Source: Larimichthys crocea
Taxonomy: Eukaryota; Chordata; Actinopteri; Sciaenidae
DNA: 64,000 nucleotides
NCBI RefSeq assembly: GCF_000972845.2
Contig: NC_040033.1
Location: forward strand, 2,284,344-2,348,343
Reading direction: 5' to 3'
Under the pieces are notes generated by a model. It worked only from the letters and a program-made list of their open reading frames with translations, did not search any database and had not been told where the DNA came from. Shown piece after piece: positions 57,401 through 64,000 of the stretch; position 1 is the first letter of the stretch; every line of letters begins with the position of its first letter. The position numbers were made by a program, and so were the translations under genes.

Positions 57401-58819
57401 TTCCCTGTGGTCTACCGGCAGGAGGCCTTCCTCCAGCTCTCCCACGAGCTGTTGATAGACGTCCTGAGCAGCGACAACCTCAACGTGGAGAAGGAGGAGA
57501 CGGTGCGCGAGGCGGCCATGCTGTGGTTGGAGTACAACATGGAGGCCCGCTCGCAGCACCTGTCGTCCGTGCTCAGTCAGATCCGCATCGACGCGCTGTC
57601 CGAGGTGACGCAGCGCGCCTGGTTTCAAGGCCTGCCGCCCAACGACAAGTCGGTGGTGGTGCAGGGCCTCTATAAGTCCATGCCCAAGTTCTTCAAACCT
57701 CGGTTAGGCATGACGAAGGAGGAGATGCTGATCTTCATGGAGGCCATGTCAGAAACGCAACACGAGGGATACGTCATGTCTGGGTCTTTGCCTTATACGG
57801 TAGTGTGTTACAGCCCGCAGGCGGAGAAAGTGTACAAGCTCAGCAACCCACCGGGTGATCTGCAGAAAGTGGGAACCCTTGTTACACCGGACAACGATGT
57901 GTTCATCGCCGGCGGGCAGATCCCGCTCAAAAACACTATCACCAACCACGGCAAGAGTGGGAAGTTACAGGCGGTCTTCCACTCGGTCGATAGTTTCTTT
58001 TGGTTTGATGCCCAGCAGAACGCGTGGGTACCCAAAACCCCCATGCTGTGTGCTCGAATCAAGCCCTCGCTGGTCTACTGCGAGGGCTACATCTATGCAA
58101 TCGGGGGCGATAACGTCGGCGGAGAGCTGAACAAGCGCACGGTGGAGCGCTACGACTGCGAGAAGGACGAGTGGAGCATGATGAGCCCGCTGCCCTTCGC
58201 CTGGAACTGGAGCACCTCCGTGGTGGCACACGACTGCATCTACGTCATGACCCACGACCTGATGTACTGCTACTTCCCCCGGGCTGACACCTGGGTGGAG
58301 ATGGCCATGCGCAAGACCAGCCGATGTTTCGCCTCCGCCGCCGCCTTCGGCGACCTCATCTTCTACATCGGCGGCCTCCACGTGGTCAGCAACTCCGGCA
58401 TCCGCTTGCCCACGAGCACCATCGACGGCTCCTCGGTCACCGTCGAGATCTACGACGTCAACAAGAACGAGTGGCGCCTCGCCGCCAACATCCCCGCCAA
58501 GCGTTACTCGGACCCGTGCGTGCGAGCTGTGGTGCTGCTCAACTCGCTGTGCATTTTCATGCGCGAGACTCACATGAACGAGCGCGCCAAGTACGCCATC
58601 TACCAGTATGACACGGAACTGGACCGCTGGTACTTGCGGCAGCCAGTGTCCGAACGAGTGCTCTGGGATCTGGGCAAGGACTTCCGCTGCGCGGTGGGGA
58701 AGCTGTACCCCTCCTGCCTGGAGGAGTCCCCCTGGAAACCCCCAACCTACCTCTTCTCCCCCGACGGAGCCGAGGAGTTCGAGGTGGACGGGGAGCTGGT
58801 GACTCTCCCTCACGTATAG
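54406..58819 (+). CDS. kbtbd2: Kelch repeat and BTB domain-containing protein 2 (CUL3 adaptor)
   Basis: Substrate receptor of a CUL3-RING ubiquitin ligase; in mammals KBTBD2 directs turnover of the PI3K regulatory subunit p85-alpha and so tunes insulin signalling. Coding exons: 54406-54578, 56888-57053 and 57260-58819, total 632 codons plus stop (human is 623 residues as I recall it). Junctions: TTTCAG|GTGAGT, GTGCAG|GGCG, CTACAG|GTCGGT and GTTCAG|GTGG. The ATG has A at -3. BTB domain about residues 20-120 ([20 protein letters not shown]), BACK about 130-235 ([20 protein letters not shown]), then Kelch blades with glycine doublets near 331, 395 and 484. The end, [20 protein letters not shown], is typical of the vertebrate protein. 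The third exon is GC-rich at third positions, explaining long antisense frames over it. No damage seen; identity is very secure. Confidence 0.97.
54579..56887 (+). other. kbtbd2: kbtbd2 intron between first and second coding exons
   Basis: Bounded by GTGAGT and a TTTTGTTCGTGCAG acceptor. Contains pyrimidine- and GC-rich sequence near 55050-55480 and an AT-rich remainder. Short frames inside have no recognisable content. Confidence 0.8.
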
Positions 58820-60900
58820 CTCTTAACCTCCGCTCCCCTACCTCGCCGACTGAACCAGGAGTCTGTAACGTTGAGGGATGAACATGAAGGGGGGAGGGAG
58901 GGCAGATATCTGAGATATGAAAGGGTTTGACGTTCTCTGTGTCGTGGAGGGATCTCTGGACTTTGGCTGATGGACGATGCAGCCCCCTAAAAAAAAAAAA
59001 AAAAGAAAATAAGAAAAACAAGCTTGGAGAGTAAAAAAAAAAAAAACATGCCCCTCAAGAATACTAGTAATCTGAAATTTTTTTTTTTCTTATTTTGTCA
59101 GTTGTGACATCTGTTAGATATTATTACAAGTCTGTCATACTGTTTCTACAATGTGATAATCTAAACGTCAGCTGATTTTTGTGATGATGATGATGAGGGT
59201 GATGATGCACTTAACTGGTAAACCTTGGAATGACAATGGCAACTGTACCAAAATCTCCCCTCCTTCCCTCCCTCCGATCGTGGCTTCCCCTCTCTCTTCC
59301 TCCTCCCCTCTCCTCCTCCTCCTCCTCCTCTTCCTCCTTTTCTCTCAGCACTCTATGGAAGGAAGACGCTGCTGAAAATCTGTCGTTTAGAGCGTCGAAA
59401 AGGAGGCTCTGTAAATTACTAAATGCGCGAATACAGCGAAAGATTTGTATCATGCCGGCAGGAGTTTGAAGGTTCATTGCTGATCTTGGAAATAGCGATT
59501 ATGGCTGGAAACGTGCACACGTTCATGTCGTACTCCACAAAATAATCAAAAATGCTCTCCGCAAGTTCCCAAAGTCCGAGCCGAACAGTTCCCCCAAACA
59601 TATTTATCATGTCGGTGGTTTTAAATAGCTCGCTTTGCTTAACAGTCCAGAAAGTCTGAAATTTTCACATTCGAAAAGCTCAAACTCGAAGAATCTAAAC
59701 ATAAAGATGAATAAATGGACAACAGTGTTGACTATTTATTATTCACCTCATATTTCGAAGCAGAAAACTCTCTGTCCAGCTTCTCAGCTGTCAGGATGAA
59801 TTAGATGAATTTTGGACGTCAATCTCTTATTTCTGAGCAGTTAATCAGATGTGAAATTAATCGTTAGTTGCAGTTACCGTGCGTCACTGAAATCCATCCA
59901 AACTTCTGCCTTCTCAGAGCCGCCTTTTCAAAACACATTTAATCCTCTAAAGTCAGATTTCAGAGCGTTCCTCCTTTTTTAAAAAAAAGAAAGAAGAAAA
60001 AGAAAACAGCCTCCATCTTTCTTCACAAGGCCCCGCAGACGAGAGGAACAGAGGTTTAGTTTTTAGTTTTTTCGTGGAGGGGGTTGGAGGGCTGACGGGG
60101 GAAACAAGTGAGAGGTGGAGAGGGTTTAAAAAACAAAAAGAAAAAAGCGAGAGGGGGTGACTGCAGGTCCGGTCACTCCCATCACCTCTCCTCCACCTCA
60201 CCGCTCGGTCCTCCGCTCTCCACGATTATTACAGCGCCTCCACCGCCTGCCTGCCTGCCTGCCAGTCTTCCACACAGCTAGCAGTTTACACCTCACTCCA
60301 TCCATCCATCCATCGTCACATGATCATGATATTTTCTCTGCAAACACAAACTCCACTCTCAGTATAAACATCAAGTTTCGGGCTCATGATTTTTGTTTTG
60401 TTTTATTTCCAAGCTGCTGAAATATATATATAATAAAAATATATATTTTTCATAACTGTTTTAGTGTGGGGAAAATAACCAGGTCTATTTTGTATTAGTG
60501 TCTTTTTTTTTTTTTATTTAATATCAGACATTACTGTAGTGTGACTGTGGGTAGATAATCCATTTTTTCCTATCAGATCTTCGAGTGAATATTGAGGAAT
60601 CTTGCTGCTGATTGGTTGTGAGAGGAGAGCGAGTTAACGAGAGAGAGAGGGCTGGCCCAGGGCTGTTGCTATGGAAATCGTCTCGGCAACCGCCAGCAGT
60701 AGCGGAGAGGAGGTGTGGCGGGGTGGGGGTGGGGGTGGGGGAAAGGGGGGGGGGGTCAGGGAGGGACGGGGTCTTCCTCCTACCTTAAAAACATGAGCAC
60801 AGGTGCTTCATGACAAACCTTACTAGCATGTTTGGCTGCATCATATTCCTTTGGCACTGTATTTTGAATGAACGTTAATTTATTAAAAAAACATACCAAA
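58820..60900 (+). other. kbtbd2: kbtbd2 3'UTR (probable extent)
   Basis: No new exon is seen. Features include A-rich runs near 58988-59045, CTC-rich tracts at 59300-59340, AATAAA at 60432-60437 and ATTAAA at 60882-60887. The last, after a conserved-looking TTTTGAATGAACGTTAATTT stretch, is a plausible distal end; which signal is used cannot be read from sequence. Confidence 0.5.
60714..60772 (+). repeat. G-rich tract with quadruplex potential
   Basis: Five or more runs of three to eleven guanines, separated by single T, AAA or short spacers, lie on the plus (kbtbd2 sense) strand between the two candidate polyadenylation signals. This satisfies the usual G3+ quadruplex pattern. Confidence 0.85.
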
Positions 60901-61690
60901 AACGTTCCTGAAACCGACTCCCTGGTTCTTTTTGTGCTGAATTAAATTGTGTTTATTAATTTCAAGGTTGGTTATCAAATGTCTTGTTCACGTTGTTGGT
61001 TCAAAAGTTTTGTTTAATTATAAAAAGAAAAATGTAAATTTTAACATGTTTTCCGCCCAGCAACCACATTTCCCGCCAACTCCACAGTCCACCAATCAGA
61101 GCATTTAACCACAGCTGTGTCTTTGTAATTCGACACTGCTCAAAAGAGAAACCCTGAAAGTTCACCTTCAAACCAGTGGCCGCCGTTTTCAAACCATGTG
61201 TCGTATCAAACAACCGAAATGACCGTAGGCGTCCTCAACTTGTTGAGCATGTTCACACCAAATTTGAGTGGCTAAAGTTAAAAAATGTGACCAGTGGAGA
61301 TGAGTAAAGATCAGGTCCACATGTGCTCCTTCTAGAAATTTCCACTCTCGGGTTTAAATGGGAGTAGAAATCTTAAATCTTAAAATAATTTCTGTGGGAC
61401 ACGGGAGCCAAACAACCTGTAATCCGACTGCATTTTTTAAAAAAGTTTCGTAAACGTAAAGCTACTAAAACCTTCAAGAGCTGAGTGTTACTGCAAATAC
61501 TAACACGGCATGTTTTAGATATCAGAATATTGTCATACATCTGTGGTATCACTGGAAAAGCTACTAGTTAGTTTCATTATTGATTAATCTGCTGATTATT
61601 TCACATTATTTAATGATAAATAAAAACAAAACAACTGAAGATATTAAAATTTCTGTCACAGAAAATGAATAAAACAGACAAATATTGGTA
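60901..61690. other. Intergenic, no gene seen
   Basis: AT-rich, no credible exon on either strand. Confidence 0.5.
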
Positions 61691-61694
61691 TATA

Positions 61695-61795
61695 TGAAGA
61701 CGTAACTTCACAGCAGAAATAAACATATTTACATCCTGGTACAAAAACAGTTTTGGTCTCTATAGGTGTATAAGACATGGCGAGCTTCCTAAAGT
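61695..61795 (-). repeat. Family A fragment, copy 5 (minus)
   Basis: TTCACAGCAGAAATAAACAT, ATCCTGGTACAAAAACAGTT and TTTGGTCTCTATAG are reverse complements of the family A middle; the rest of the element is deleted. Confidence 0.65.
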
Positions 61796-64000
61796 CACGG
61801 TGCACGACTCTTTTATCCAGCCAGCCAGTTGGCTTATGAATGATTAATCAAAAGAAAATCAGTTGATGAATTGTGTGTGAAGTGAAGTCCTCGCCCCCGT
61901 CACTCTCACACTTTCGGTTTTGGATCACAAGGTGTGAATTTCTGCCAGGTCACCGGGTTCATGTGTCCCTGTGAAGCCACCGCCAAATTGTTGTCAGACA
62001 GCCGACCACGTGCCGCCGCCACCGCCACCACAACAACAACCCTTCCCTACAAAACACACAGCGGACACTGCTTTGTTTGGCTGACCTACATTTGTACCCA
62101 GACACAAACCCCGAGGGATAAAAGACAAAAAAAAAAATGTTCCCGTAACGTCGACTAAAAATAAAAAGTCTGCAGCACATTTTAATCATTTGTTTTTAAT
62201 ACAGCAATATAGTCGAGTATCACTTTCCTCTCAAATACATTAAAAGCATCTGTCAAGAAAATATTCTGTGAATTTGAGTTCATAATACATTCATATCTTT
62301 TAAATACAAAAATGATCATCAGAGGATAAAAAAAAGGAACAAAAATCAGACGATACCTTCTGACAATTAATCCAGAAATCAAAAAGGGAACTCCAGAAAT
62401 GAGTTAAAAGCATGAACAACAAGAAAAAGAGATTTAAAGACGAAAAGGATGACACTCGTTACAGCTGTAAAACTGGACTGGACTGAGCATGCTCACTGGA
62501 CCACTTTTAATCCAACTTATTGTTGAATTATTTGTAGCACGGGAAGGAAAAAGATCCCGTAAGCACCTCATAATTACAGTTAAACGAGATAAAGAGTCAT
62601 ATAAATACAATATAATGGCTGCTTTGTGCAAATACACACAGTGGTCCACAGATTAGGACTTGTTCCAGTGTTGTCATGACAAAACATGGGACATTTATGA
62701 GTTCATACACAACAAATAAATAAGATATCTGACGTTACACTATGTTCAGATTTACTAAATATAGTTCTCCCAATATATATATTTAATATGTTCTGACAGC
62801 AAAGTACAAAAAGGCCTGGGTGAGGGTTACTAACACCCCGTCAAACACACACAGCCGGGTGCAGGTTCCTTCATAGTTAATTATAAGGGAGGTTTTCATC
62901 ACGAAATTCAGGCATTAGGTACACGAGGATCTAAGTAATAACATTGTGGTTATTGTAGTAACAGTTTAAGGGAGTGGATTAATTATTTAAGTGATGTATC
63001 AAGACAAAATGGCTAAAAAAACATTTCACAAATTGTGATAATTTGCTATTTTATTTAGTCTTAAATTCAATTTTTTTGGGTGGTTTAGACGTCTACGGAG
63101 CCAACAAACTGACATAATGTTGGCAGATGAATCAAAAATACAACTAAATACACAAATACAATATATTACATGTTTAAAAGAAACTGTAAAAATAAATAGA
63201 AAGCTTTATACTTGTGTTAAAGCTCTAAACTTTCAGCTAGCTATCTCACTGAAGCTAACTTTACTAGCTAGCTAACAAAACACTTATTTTTTTCCACCTT
63301 TACCGTTAACCGGTTAATAAAACTAATTAAAACTGAACTTATTTTACTCTTGACACATATTTAATCGGCTATATTTCCCACATTACACATTTTATTTTGA
63401 TGTGTGGCTAGTTAGCTTAGCTGAAATAGCTGGTAGCTTGTTTAACCATTTCAACTAGCTACCTCATTGAAACTTTTGTGATAAAAAAAATACACCAGCC
63501 GTGTTTAACATAACTATAGTTAAATGTTAAACATTCACAATACTGTACTGAATACTTCTGTAGCATCACAGTAGCTAAAGTTTATTTAGCTTGCTGGCTA
63601 AAAAGTAAGAAAGCACGCAAAAAAAAAAAGCTAACTTTGTCAGCTAGCTAACGCTACTTGGAAGTATACAGATATAAAATTAACAATATTGGAGTTTATT
63701 GATCAATCTCTGATGTTTTTATTATTTAATACCTCCTTTCTCATAATAACAAACTAAAATGTTCAAGTAGCATTCGCTACCTACCTTTGTTAGCAAGCTA
63801 ACGAAACTAAGTAAGTAGTACCGTCTCCGTAACATTAACAATCTTAGTGTATGATTTAACACTCTTCCGTAATGATGTCGAACAAACTAAACTAAAAACG
63901 TCCAAGTAGCATTAGCCAGCTAAATTTGTTAATGTTTTTTTGACAGCTTAATTTATATTTTACTCAAATAATTGGCGATTAAAGTAAAAATATGAAGCTT
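61796..64000. other. AT-rich intergenic or 3'UTR-like sequence to the window end
   Basis: No coding exon is visible. 62170-62900 resembles the 3'UTR of a minus-strand gene lying beyond the window: ATTAAA on the minus strand near 62181, long unique AT-rich sequence and no repeats, but this is weak. GCTAGCTAAC words are scattered through 63220-63960 without periodicity. Confidence 0.35.

Noticed and set aside
57167..57628. 153-codon minus-strand frame over the start of the kbtbd2 last exon
   Set aside because: Shadow of the BACK-domain coding sequence.
57965..58813. 282-codon minus-strand open frame over kbtbd2
   Set aside because: Exactly antisense to the GC-rich last exon of kbtbd2; the low-complexity V/H/D/G-rich product reflects codon-position composition, not a gene.
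58557..59021. 154-codon minus-strand frame at the kbtbd2 3' end
   Set aside because: Arg/Pro-rich antisense shadow plus a poly-A derived Phe run; no start context or family.

Overview
This window is nuclear DNA of a ray-finned fish, most likely a percomorph. The evidence is spliced genes with GT-AG introns, many dispersed repeats of kinds I recognise from percomorph genomes, and two tandem genes of the teleost Bucky ball family. No prokaryotic, organellar or viral gene is visible. All calls come from reading the sequence; nothing was aligned or searched.

Coding content is confined to about 41.0-58.8 kb and consists of three genes. Two bucky ball (buc/velo1) paralogs lie head-to-tail on the minus strand: a buc-like copy (CDS 41046-44720, modelled at 832 aa) and buc itself (CDS 46714-49604, modelled at 611 aa). 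kbtbd2, a BTB-BACK-Kelch adaptor for CUL3 ubiquitin ligase, runs divergently on the plus strand (CDS 54406-58819, 632 aa). Between buc and kbtbd2 lie a 600 bp AT-rich tract, a GC-rich presumed bidirectional promoter near 50.85-51.36 kb, and a five-copy tandem array inside the presumed kbtbd2 intron 1.

The first 40 kb have no gene I can support. They hold a degenerate trinucleotide tract at the window edge, an intact-looking 314 bp hAT-type MITE with perfect 8 bp target duplications, Tc1-like and LINE remnants, tRNA-derived SINE fragments, and two dispersed families. Family A is the roughly 300 bp repeat around 20.6, 24.3, 27.7, 35.1 and 61.7 kb. Family B occurs at 7.8, 16.6, 19.5, 22.5, 26.6, 29.9, 36.9 and 38.0 kb. 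Three family B copies carry locally amplified arrays built from GTTAGCTAAC-type words. A GC-rich island near 17.4-17.9 kb has a strong minus-strand splice donor and may be the noncoding first exon of a transcript running left. Conserved noncoding elements are plausible, for example at 21.6-22.3 kb, but cannot be shown without alignment.

Functionally, Bucky ball organises the Balbiani body and germ plasm in fish oocytes, while KBTBD2 is a broadly expressed substrate receptor that in mammals targets the PI3K p85-alpha subunit. They are neighbours rather than members of one pathway. The most informative part is the buc pair: the two copies share exon layout and phase-1 introns but differ in middle and C-terminal content, as expected for diverging germ-plasm scaffolds.
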